Origin: Candidatus Daviesbacteria bacterium | GTDB lineage: Bacteria > Patescibacteriota > Microgenomatia > Daviesbacterales > UBA10151 | Reading direction: 5' to 3' | DNA: 41,683 nt | Assembly: GCA_027451625.1 (NCBI GenBank) | Contig: DAIDIY010000014.1 | Span: forward strand, 1-41,683 | Part shown: piece after piece, positions 1 through 9,822 of the stretch | How positions within the stretch are numbered: position 1 is the stretch's first letter | Layout of the letters: the number at the start of each line of letters is the position of its first letter | Notes under the pieces: generated by a model | The model's database searches: none | What the model saw: the letters and a program-made list of their open reading frames with translations, nothing else | Told to the model about the DNA's origin: nothing | Position numbers and translations under genes: made by a program

Positions 1-2170
<2,170 letters not shown>

Positions 2171-2183
<13 letters not shown>

Positions 2184-3619
2184 AGTTTTTCTAAATATAC
2201 TAAGTAAGGTGTCAATTCCTTGACTAAATCATCAGGGTTGGTCAGCTTAAATATTCCATTGGTGAGTTTTTGCAAAGCCTTGTCCTGGGATAACGCTACA
2301 ATCAATTTTTGTTTATGTGTTTTTAAAAAATCTAATGGCTTGTTTTGTAAAAACGGGGTGAAAATTAAGCTTAGAAGAACTGTTTGCACAGATTTTGATA
2401 TTGATGTAAGCGGGTCTTGACTGAGGATCTCCATAATCATTTGACTTTGTTTTAAAGTTAATTGAGCTTCTTGAGAGACCTCGGAACTAAATCTTGAAAC
2501 TGTCTCCAATTGTGCGGCTTGATTTAGGATCTGCTTAATTTTATATGCTAAATTATTTTGTAGTCTTTCTTGTGTTTGTTTCCCAACTCTAGAAACTGAG
2601 AGATTTAAGTCTATTGGGGGACGTTGGCCTTCGCGATAAAGATCTGCTTTAAACAACAAATGTCCGTCAGTCATTCCCATTAAGTTAGTCGGGATTAATG
2701 TAGTAAAATCGTTTAGATTGAGTTCTATTATCGGCAGAGCGGTAATAGATCCTCCTCCGGCTGTATCATTGAAATTACCGGCTCTTTCTAAAAGATGAGC
2801 ATGTTGGTAAAAGATATCTCCAGGGTATGATTCTTTTCCTGGAGATTTATTACCTAAAAGGGCAATTTCACGGTAAACTTTAGCGTGTGTTCCCATATCA
2901 TCTAAGATTACCAAAACATTTTTGCCTTGATGTTGAAAATATTCAGCTACCGTTAAAGTGGCATGAGGAGTTAAGTATATTAATGGGCTTATATCTGTTG
3001 AAGAAGTAGCAATGATTAAAGTGTGAGAAAGAGCCTTGTTCTCAGCAAGAATATTTATCAAGTTCTTAACCGATGTTATTGGTTTACCGATTGATCCATA
3101 AATGCAGATTGTTCCTGTATTTTTTTGATTAACAATTAAGTCGATTAAAAATCCTGTTTTACCAGACCTTGCATCGCCCATTATTAGCTCTCTTTGACCA
3201 AGTCCTAAAGGAATCAAGGTGTCGACTAAGGTGATGTTAGTATCAAACTGTTGTTTAATAAATTTACGATAGGAAATTCCCGGAGCCACTTTATCAATCT
3301 CTTCAACTTTTCCTAGAGAGTTTTTTTTCAGTGCTCCCTTACCGTCTATTGGTACTCCTAGGGGATTAACAGCCCTTCCTAATAGAAATTCTCCGGCTTC
3401 AATGGTCAGTTTCGAATTAGATTTTTTAAACATCATCCCTGGCTGAATTTCTCCTTCATCAAGAAGAAGGGCCTCAACTTCCTCTGGATACATAGCATTT
3501 ACTAAAGCACGAAGATTATTCTCGCTTGTTAGGAGATCGTTAATTTTTACAGTCGGTAATCCCTCTAATCTAATTAAAAAATTTTTAATGCTTTTAACGA
3601 TGCCTACTTCTTGATCCAT
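2171..3619 (-). CDS. atpA: F-type ATPase alpha subunit, short at the N-terminus
   Basis: Non-catalytic nucleotide-binding alpha subunit, 482 residues against about 500-510 in the family. The P-loop is GDARSGKT (residues 148-155) in place of the usual GDRQTGKT, and the arginine-finger segment SVSRVG is kept, as are PGDIFYQHAHLLERAG and GGGSITALPIIE. The protein begins about three residues before the first beta-barrel strand, so the roughly 20-residue N-terminal helix that docks delta in known enzymes is missing. The start cannot be moved upstream: the in-frame codons before the ATG are ATA and the delta stop TAA. It overlaps gamma by 13 bases. Identity is certain; the missing helix and altered P-loop suggest an atypical complex. 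Confidence 0.95.
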
Positions 3620-3622
3620 TAT

Positions 3623-4105
3623 TTATTTAATATAATTTCTAAGAACAGTTAAGATTGATTCCTTTTGATCTTCAATTTTTTTCCGAAGAGAGATGTCTTT
3701 GTATCTACCTTGCCAAATTAAAGCGCAGCCAGCTATCAAAGTAGGGTCAAGTTTAAAATCTACTAAAAAGTTAGGTCCATAATTGGATCTAACTTTTTGA
3801 GCGATAGATATTTTATCAGTTTTGGGAAGATCAACAGGTATATATATAATAAGGGGGGAAATCTCTTGGAGACCTTTTTTTAGCTGTTCAATATTTGTAG
3901 ATAAATTATCTTTTGAGAAAGACTTTAAAAAATCTTTACTAAGGCTCTCTAACCACATAGAATCGTCCGAACTAAATCTAGATAATAAATCTTTATTACC
4001 TTTAAAAATTTGAACGTCTAGGTATTCATCTAAGACTCTAACACGGCGTAATGCGTCTGAATATATGAAGGTGTTAGTAAGGAATAAAAGTAGAATGTCA
4101 GACAT
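3623..4105 (-). CDS. atpH: F-type ATPase delta subunit (OSCP-like), short
   Basis: Peripheral-stalk delta subunit, 160 residues against about 175-180. The C-terminal part has the family pattern: FLVDFKLDPTLIAGCALIW matches the typical segment around D-P-x-L-I-G-G, followed by a charged amphipathic helix. The N-terminal helical domain, which normally binds the N-terminal helices of alpha, is hard to recognise and begins with a hydrophobic LLLFLTN stretch. The gene sits between b and alpha as in most bacterial atp operons, with 2- and 3-base gaps, and its stop codon is in the same frame as the alpha start (TAA ATA ATG). The assignment depends on the C-terminal motif and the operon context. Confidence 0.78.
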   Translation of the reverse strand: MSDILLLFLTNTFIYSDALRRVRVLDEYLDVQIFKGNKDLLSRFSSDDSMWLESLSKDFLKSFSKDNLSTNIEQLKKGLQEISPLIIYIPVDLPKTDKISIAQKVRSNYGPNFLVDFKLDPTLIAGCALIWQGRYKDISLRKKIEDQKESILTVLRNYIK

Positions 4106-4107
4106 GT

Positions 4108-4851
4108 CTAGGTTATAAACTTTTCAACTTTAGCTTGTTCTAGTGCTTCATTTATAAGATCCATCTGGTCTCGCAAAGAGAGTTTTTTTGTTAATACTAA
4201 AGATAAAGTTCTCTCTAAAATGGCAACAACATTATCGTCAATAAGCATCATTTGCTGTTGCTTATATGAATCAATAAGTTGCCTTGCTGATTTTATCTCT
4301 AGTTCAATTGATTGAATACTTTGACGTTCAGTCTTAGCAAAAAAATCAGTTAAATCCTGCTCGAACTTTTCGATTAAATTATTGATTTTATCTTGAATAG
4401 AAGTTGTTGCCAATGTTTGGAGTTCATTAGTGGTAGTTTTTAAGTTATTTAAATAATTTGCGAAATCATCAGTTAATACAGAGATATCTGAAGATAGCTT
4501 AGTTTTTGTCTGATCAAATAATGTATTATATTTTTCTTGGTATGATTTTGTTGACTCTGAAATCGAATGAATATATTTAGATAGAATTTCTCCACGTTCC
4601 TTTTCAGATTCAGCTAGGATTTGATCCGATTTCCGAAATGCATCGAGTAAAACATCTCTAGAACGGCCGTATAAATTATTAAGATAAGTATTAGACCAAT
4701 CCCTGTCATTTTGTTGACTAGCATTATGCTCCTGTTTAATCCATAGAATAGTTGAAATTAAGGCAATTAAGCCAAAGATTATGGTTAAAAGATATGAAAG
4801 AGTTAGTAAGGGCATTAAAAAAAGAATACAACAACCATTAGCAAAATTCAA
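4108..4851 (-). CDS. atpF: F-type ATPase b subunit-like stalk protein, long form
   Basis: Membrane-anchored stalk protein, 247 residues against about 156-170 for usual b subunits. One hydrophobic segment (about residues 10-38) is followed by about 160 residues of charged, heptad-like helix expected to form a coiled coil, and then a C-terminal VVAILERTLSLVLTKKLSLRDQ segment resembling the delta-binding end of b. Translation may start at the ATG at 4851 or 12 codons later; neither has a clear Shine-Dalgarno sequence, and I kept the longer form. The extra coiled-coil length would give a longer peripheral stalk than in the standard enzyme. The 8-base gap to the c-like gene upstream and 2-base gap to delta downstream support operon membership. 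Confidence 0.75.
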   Translation of the reverse strand: MNFANGCCILFLMPLLTLSYLLTIIFGLIALISTILWIKQEHNASQQNDRDWSNTYLNNLYGRSRDVLLDAFRKSDQILAESEKERGEILSKYIHSISESTKSYQEKYNTLFDQTKTKLSSDISVLTDDFANYLNNLKTTTNELQTLATTSIQDKINNLIEKFEQDLTDFFAKTERQSIQSIELEIKSARQLIDSYKQQQMMLIDDNVVAILERTLSLVLTKKLSLRDQMDLINEALEQAKVEKFIT

Positions 4852-4859
4852 AAAGAAAA

Positions 4860-5693
4860 TTAAACTTTAATGATGATCAGAGCAGCAAGTACACCAAACG
4901 CAATCGTAATTATGGTAAATAAGATATTTAAGATTATAGAAGATAGGATTGCTTTTTCGGCTAATGGATTTCTTCCCATCGCCTCAATGCCTCTGGGAAT
5001 AGCTTTAGAAAAAACGAAAAATGCTGCTGATATGCTAATCAGGATAGTAAATCCGGATATAATATATTTGATAATTTGTAGAGCTCGTTGAGGATCTTGA
5101 GTTTGTGTTAAAGCAATAATAAAAGCATCTATCAAATGCGCCAGGGATCGAGATCCAGTAAGTTCGGCATATTCGATATGAATAGCTATGGGAATTTTAC
5201 CTATATGTACTTGCTGTGGTTTTCCTCCACCAGCAGGGACTAGGCTGACAACTTGGCTGTCAGCGAGGCTAAAGTTAGCCAAAGCAACTCCTACGACATA
5301 ACCTGAAGAAATTGCTTTTTGACCTTTTCCAGGAAAAGAAGATGAAGTGATATAATCTCCGGCTTTGATTGATCCATTTGTATCGATGACATTTACTTCA
5401 GCGGTACCGTTCCTAACGATAGGAATCCCATTTGCTCCATTTTGTTGGAGAACAAGGAGAGGGGTTTTTTGATAAATACCGAATAAATTAGGATCATAGG
5501 AAGTGCTAGATCGTACTATCCCTTGTGCAGTATTGTTTACCAAAATATCTCCATCAACAGCATTGGGATCTTGAATCTGATAAATATTAGCAATATCTGC
5601 TGAAGTAGCCTGAGCAAAAACTTTTAAATTTAGGCTGAAGAATACCAACAAAATCGAAATCGTTAATAGTAGTTTAGGATAAATCTTGGGCAT
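4860..5693 (-). CDS. c subunit-like membrane protein with secreted beta-rich domain; no proton-binding carboxylate
   Basis: First gene of the ATPase operon, 277 residues. Residues 1-28 are a signal peptide or anchor. Residues about 40-165 are a polar, Gly/Ser/Val-rich beta domain (GDYITSSSFPGKGQK, GYVVGVAL) resembling modules common in CPR surface proteins. Residues about 207-275 are two membrane helices joined by a loop, IPRGIEAMGRNPLAEKA, that closely matches the conserved Arg-Gln/Asn-Pro loop of ATP synthase c subunits. The predicted topology (beta domain outside, loop inside) agrees with c. However the second helix contains no Asp or Glu; the residue 20 after the loop Arg241, where c carries its ion-binding carboxylate, is Ile261. 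The first helix also lacks the Gly-x-Gly packing pattern. It may be a degenerate or repurposed rotor, or an anchor that evolved from one. Confidence 0.65.
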   Translation of the reverse strand: MPKIYPKLLLTISILLVFFSLNLKVFAQATSADIANIYQIQDPNAVDGDILVNNTAQGIVRSSTSYDPNLFGIYQKTPLLVLQQNGANGIPIVRNGTAEVNVIDTNGSIKAGDYITSSSFPGKGQKAISSGYVVGVALANFSLADSQVVSLVPAGGGKPQQVHIGKIPIAIHIEYAELTGSRSLAHLIDAFIIALTQTQDPQRALQIIKYIISGFTILISISAAFFVFSKAIPRGIEAMGRNPLAEKAILSSIILNILFTIITIAFGVLAALIIIKV

Positions 5694-6115
5694 AAATTGT
5701 TATTAATAATATAGTAATCAAAAAATAGTTTTATGCAAATGGTTTTTAAATTAGCAGATATTTGGGTAAACCCACGCAAAGTTTTTAAATACAAGTTTGT
5801 AGATATATTTTGATACGATCTAAATATATCAGAATATAGTTAATTAGATTAACGCACTGTGTGGAAATATAAAAAAGATAGTTTGGAAAAAGAATAATGC
5901 ATACTGATATATGTACTATATGTATCAAAATCAGTCATCGAATAAAACGATGGTGTGTGTAAAACTATGTGAAAAATGGAAAACTGTTTTTTAAAGATCT
6001 TTTAAAATAAAAGAAGTAAATTTGATAAAATTGTAAAAATAGGATGAAAGAATTTGCACTTTGAGGCATTTCTGATACAATTTACTCACTTAAATTGAAG
6101 TATACGGAGGCTATT
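5694..6115. other. Divergent intergenic region, ATPase operon / leuS
   Basis: This is a 422-base AT-rich gap between the divergently transcribed ATPase operon and leuS. It contains no open reading frame with coding character; in particular, no atpB (a subunit) is present where one would be expected upstream of c. A leuS promoter is recognisable at 6054-6081. On the minus strand, TTGCAT-like and TATATT-like elements lie just upstream of 5693. No strong hairpin was seen. Confidence 0.6.
6054..6081 (+). promoter_or_regulatory. leuS promoter
   Basis: A -35 box TTGCAC (6054-6059), a 16-base spacer and a -10 box TACAAT (6076-6081) preceded by TGA, an extended -10. Transcription should start near 6088, giving a leader of about 28 bases that carries a GGAGG ribosome binding site at 6106-6110. 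This is one of the few genes in the window with both a leader and a strong Shine-Dalgarno sequence. Confidence 0.7.
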
Positions 6116-8677
6116 ATGATTAAGTATCAACCTAAAGAACTGGAAGTAAAATGGCGTAAAAGATGGATAGATGAGAAGATTTACGCGTCTGATCTTACTA
6201 AGAATAATAAATTTTATGTCTTAGCTGAGTTTGCTTATCCATCAGGAGATTTGCATATTGGTCATTGGTTCACCTGGGGAGGTGCGGATATCTATGCACG
6301 GATGAGACGCATGCAGGGATATCAAGTTTTTTTCCCAAATGGTTTTGATGCGTTTGGTTTACCTGCTGAGAATGCTGCAATTAAAAGGAATATCCATCCT
6401 TTTGATTGGACTATGGATAATATTCGTAGAATGAAGGAGCAGTTTTTTTCTATGGGAGGGTCTTTTACCTTTGATCATCAGGTTATTACTTGTAAACCTG
6501 AATATTATAAATGGAACCAGTGGATCTTTTTAAAGATGAGGGAAAGAGGATTGGCATATAGAGAGAAGTATCTATCTAACTGGTGCGAAACATGCCAGAC
6601 TGTTTTAGCAAATGAAGGTGTTGAGTCTGGAACTTGTTGGCGATGCCATAATCCGATTGTCCAGAAAGATGTTGAGCAGTGGTTTTTTAAAATAACTGAT
6701 TTTGCTGAACGCCTAATTTGGCCTGAAAATCCAAAAGTTGATTGGCCTAAAGCTGTGAGAGATGCACAAAATGCTTGGATCGGAAAAAGCAAAGGAATGG
6801 TTATCTATTTTCCTCTGTTTGGCTCCAAAGACAATGAGTTTGATAAACAAGATTACATCGAAATTTTTACTACTCGTCAAGATACTATCTATGGAGTAAC
6901 ATTTTTAGTTCTCAGTCCTGAACACTATGTCGTAACTGAGATCTTAAATAAAAAGATTAAAGTTTCAAAAGCTAAATTAAAAGAGATTAGTGAGTATGTA
7001 AGTAAATCTAGAAAGAAATCAGAACTACAAAGGAAAGAAAGTAAAGATAAAACTGGGATTGATACCGGTTTAGAAGTGTTAAATCCGTTAACTGGCGAAG
7101 AAATACCTGTCTGGATTGCTGATTATGTTTTATCTGGTTATGGAACAGGAGCAATTATGGCTGTTCCTGCTCATGACAGCCGTGATTTAGATTTTGCTCA
7201 AAAATTTCATTTACCGGTAAAGACTGTCGTTTTACCGTTTGAAATTGGAATCTCAGGACAATCGAGTGGCTCAATTAGTGTGAAGTCTATCCGAAAAGAA
7301 AGAAAGTTAGATCTATATGAAGGCGAGGGGATTATGATTAATTCAGAAGGATTTACTGATCTGCCAACAGAGGATGCCAGAGAAAAGATATCACAGTACC
7401 TAGTCAAACACAATTTAGGTCAGGAAAAAACAACTTTTCATTTGCATGATTGGTCTATCTCGCGTCAACGATATTGGGGGACGCCTATTCCCATCTTATA
7501 TTGTAAGGGATGTTGGAATAAGTTTGAAGATAAGAAGAATAAATTACAAGGTAGAGATTATATAGTTCGAGATGGAGTAGAGATGGCTATTGTCCCTGTT
7601 CCTGAGAAGGATCTTCCAGTTGAGCTTCCCTACGATGTAGACTATACTCCGACAGGAAAGCCTCCTCTTGCAACTAACAGCAAATGGATGCATGTTAAGT
7701 GTCCAGTTTGCGGAGGTGAGGCACAAAGAGACACAGAAACAATGGATACTTTTATTGATTCTTCTTGGTATTTCTTTCGTTATTTAGACCCTAGCTTGGA
7801 TAACTCTGCTTTTGATATATCTTTAGCCGCTAAGATAATGCCTGTAGATATTTACTTTGGGGGAGCAGAACATACATTAGGTCATACCTTATACTCGCGC
7901 TTCTTTACTAAATTTTTCAAGACTTTAGATATTACAGACCTTGATGAGTTTGCGCGAAGGAGAATCAATCACGGTATAGTTTTGGGTCCCGACAATCAGA
8001 AGATGAGTAAGTCTCGAGGTAATGTTATAAATCCTGATGATGAGGTCAAGAAATTCGGAGCAGACGCGGTAAGAGTATATATGGCTTTCTTTATGCCTTA
8101 TGATGGAACTGGACCATGGGTTTCTGAACGCGTGTGGGGATCTTATCGTTTTTTAGAGAGAGTGTGGCAACTATACGAAAAAATTAATTTACATATTAGT
8201 TCAGCGAAAATAGATTTGTTGATGATGCATAAAACAATCTCTAAAGTAACCAAAGACATTAATAATATAAAGTTTAATACAGCGATATCTGCTTTGATGG
8301 AGTGGTTAAATTATTTGAACCAGAAAGATGCAGTAAGTAAAGAAGAATATAAAACATTTTTGTTGCTTCTTGCGCCTATTGCACCATTTATTACAGAAGA
8401 ATTATGGAATATGCTGGGAGAAAAATTTTCTATTCATCTTAAGAGATGGCCTGAATTTTCGTCTGAAGCTATTAAAACCAATGAAAGTAAGATTGCGGTT
8501 TTAATTAATGGTAAACCTCGTGGAGAAGTAATTATTTCTGATAATATATCAGAGGATGACAAAAAGGTATTAAGTATCGCTTTGGAGATCGAAAAGATTA
8601 AAGAAGCTATAGGTAAAAGGAAAATTATAAGGACTGTTTATGTTCCTGGAAAGATTATAAATCTGGTACTAGAGTAA
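6116..8677 (+). CDS. leuS: Leucyl-tRNA synthetase
   Basis: Class I aminoacyl-tRNA synthetase charging tRNA-Leu, 853 residues, full length for the bacterial form. HIGH is at residues 47-50 and KMSKS at 629-633. A four-cysteine zinc knuckle is formed by C157, C160, C174 and C177. The CP1 editing domain is recognisable from GTGAIMAVPAHDSRD, and the anticodon-binding and C-terminal domains follow. I chose the ATG at 6116 because GGAGG lies five bases upstream; the reading frame extends further upstream only through a TTG at 6095 that would place that ribosome site inside the coding region. It is transcribed on its own, divergently from the ATPase operon. Confidence 0.98.
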   Translation: MIKYQPKELEVKWRKRWIDEKIYASDLTKNNKFYVLAEFAYPSGDLHIGHWFTWGGADIYARMRRMQGYQVFFPNGFDAFGLPAENAAIKRNIHPFDWTMDNIRRMKEQFFSMGGSFTFDHQVITCKPEYYKWNQWIFLKMRERGLAYREKYLSNWCETCQTVLANEGVESGTCWRCHNPIVQKDVEQWFFKITDFAERLIWPENPKVDWPKAVRDAQNAWIGKSKGMVIYFPLFGSKDNEFDKQDYIEIFTTRQDTIYGVTFLVLSPEHYVVTEILNKKIKVSKAKLKEISEYVSKSRKKSELQRKESKDKTGIDTGLEVLNPLTGEEIPVWIADYVLSGYGTGAIMAVPAHDSRDLDFAQKFHLPVKTVVLPFEIGISGQSSGSISVKSIRKERKLDLYEGEGIMINSEGFTDLPTEDAREKISQYLVKHNLGQEKTTFHLHDWSISRQRYWGTPIPILYCKGCWNKFEDKKNKLQGRDYIVRDGVEMAIVPVPEKDLPVELPYDVDYTPTGKPPLATNSKWMHVKCPVCGGEAQRDTETMDTFIDSSWYFFRYLDPSLDNSAFDISLAAKIMPVDIYFGGAEHTLGHTLYSRFFTKFFKTLDITDLDEFARRRINHGIVLGPDNQKMSKSRGNVINPDDEVKKFGADAVRVYMAFFMPYDGTGPWVSERVWGSYRFLERVWQLYEKINLHISSAKIDLLMMHKTISKVTKDINNIKFNTAISALMEWLNYLNQKDAVSKEEYKTFLLLLAPIAPFITEELWNMLGEKFSIHLKRWPEFSSEAIKTNESKIAVLINGKPRGEVIISDNISEDDKKVLSIALEIEKIKEAIGKRKIIRTVYVPGKIINLVLE

Positions 8678-8758
8678 TATTAGCAGTCTATTCTATTAAT
8701 TGATAGAATTTTTAACTCGATCTTTAGATTGTCACTTCGAGATAATTATCTTCAGGAC

Positions 8759-8786
8759 TTGCTTTGAAAGTGATAATATTTATAAT
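8759..8786 (+). promoter_or_regulatory. Promoter for SprT-like gene, leaderless layout
   Basis: TTGCTT (8759-8764), 16-base spacer, TATAAT (8781-8786). Transcription would begin about three bases before the ATG at 8796. This decides the start codon, because a longer reading frame opening at a TTG at 8700 would begin upstream of the promoter. Confidence 0.6.
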
Positions 8787-8795
8787 ATTTTTATT

Positions 8796-9227
8796 ATGTC
8801 TAACTCAAAAGGTGGAGTAAGAGACAATGCCTGGCTTCTTTCAAGGCTAGATTACTTGTGGGGAACCTATTTCCCAGATGTTGCACAGATTAATCCAGTG
8901 TTTATATCATTTGGAAGGTTTGCTAGGCTCAGGTTTGGTTCGATTAAATTTAATTCAAAAGAAGGGAAAACGCATATAACTATTACAAGTATGTTTAAGG
9001 ATCAGCGAATACCACAGGAGGTTGTTGATCATACTATTGGTCATGAGTTATGCCATTATACCCACGGATTTTCTTCACCCCGTCGTCGTTTACATAAATA
9101 TCCACATTCAGGTGGAGTGATAAAAAAAGAGATGGATGAAAGGGGTATGTTACATTTGTATATGGCTTATAAAAAATGGTTAAAGATTTACAGGGAAGAT
9201 CTTAAGATTTATTACTTAAGTCGATAA
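8796..9227 (+). CDS. SprT-like zinc metalloprotease-type protein
   Basis: A 143-residue soluble protein with a zinc-metalloprotease signature HTIGHELCHYTHGF near residues 81-94 (HExxH: HELCH), followed by a conserved-looking PHSGGVIKKEMDERG segment that may supply the third metal ligand. The layout (short N-terminal helical part, beta strands, HExxH, then a second histidine region) resembles SprT-like or small M48-related proteins of unknown substrate. There is no signal peptide, so it is probably cytoplasmic. The start at 8796 follows a promoter ending at 8786; the 32 upstream in-frame codons overlap that promoter and are not counted. A protease fold is well supported, but actual proteolysis is not shown. 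Confidence 0.75.
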   Translation: MSNSKGGVRDNAWLLSRLDYLWGTYFPDVAQINPVFISFGRFARLRFGSIKFNSKEGKTHITITSMFKDQRIPQEVVDHTIGHELCHYTHGFSSPRRRLHKYPHSGGVIKKEMDERGMLHLYMAYKKWLKIYREDLKIYYLSR

Positions 9228-9346
9228 AAAAGAATCAATTTTTATCTTTTATATTTAATCTAGTTATAAAGAGATATCTTCGTTTATTAAGTTAAAGTTA
9301 CCTTTGTTTGTGTTTCTTTTAATACCATTGTGTCTTCTTTATTAAA

Positions 9347-9471
9347 TCGGGTAATCGAAGGCTTTATTTTCTTTTTTTAAAAAAGATTAATCCGAGCCTG
9401 ATAAAAAAAGACTACTTATTAGCAGGTATTAGAACTGTCTGCTAATCATATTATTTGTGCCTTAAGCAGTC
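9347..9471 (+). ncRNA. Candidate structured RNA
   Basis: Three helices can be drawn in 125 bases. Bases 9347-9356 pair with 9385-9395 (TCGG/CCGA and TAATC/GATTA around a small internal loop). Bases 9410-9418 pair with 9463-9471 with one A-C mismatch, and they enclose a hairpin of 9419-9425 with 9439-9445 (TTAGCAG/CTGCTAA). The segment lies in a gene-free gap that ends in a terminator-like hairpin. I do not recognise it as 6S, SRP, RNase P or tmRNA. AT-rich DNA forms helices by chance, so this stays a candidate; the strand is assumed from the downstream terminator. Confidence 0.3.
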
Positions 9472-9695
9472 CTATAAGATACAAGGAAATTAATTTTGGT
9501 AAAATATATCCTTGTGAAAGGAAGAATTGCTCTGTTAGCAGAAAATAATAAGTACTTATGATTTTTACAAATGTTTGTCAAAATAAGCTTTAGTTGAAAA
9601 TTAAATTATTTTAGATAAAAATACCAAAATTAATATTTCGAAGTTAATAATAAACTGATACTGATGATAATAGTTTTTTCAATTACTGAGGATCA

Positions 9696-9727
9696 TTTAG
9701 GATAAAAATTATATCCTAAAGTTTTTT
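9696..9727 (+). terminator. Rho-independent terminator-like hairpin
   Basis: A perfect 9-base-pair stem (TTTAGGATA at 9696-9704 with TATCCTAAA at 9712-9720), a 7-base loop, then G and six T. It lies far (about 470 bases) beyond the SprT-like gene and before argS, so it would end a transcript covering the gene-free gap. It contains only two G-C pairs, so it is a weak example. Confidence 0.45.
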
Positions 9728-9822
9728 GATGTTTAGTAGAAATAATTTAGACTGATATACTGGTAGGTTAGTTTTATGAATAGGGTCTGCGTATTTGATC
9801 TAAACTGTGTTATCATTATTTT

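Larger units (their letters stand above)
9228..9822. other. Long non-coding gap with structured segments
   Basis: This is a 595-base gap, the longest non-coding stretch in the window. It has no reading frame of coding character on either strand. It holds a cluster of inverted repeats between 9347 and 9471 and a terminator-like hairpin at 9696-9727, both listed separately. The inverted arms ACAAGGA and TCCTTGT lie between about 9480 and 9515. A TATCAT -10-like box at 9811-9816 lies six bases before the argS start. Confidence 0.6.

Noticed and set aside
5694-6115. A hidden atpB (a subunit) upstream of the c-like gene
   Set aside because: No open frame with hydrophobic helices exists on either strand here, and a leuS promoter occupies the end of the gap.
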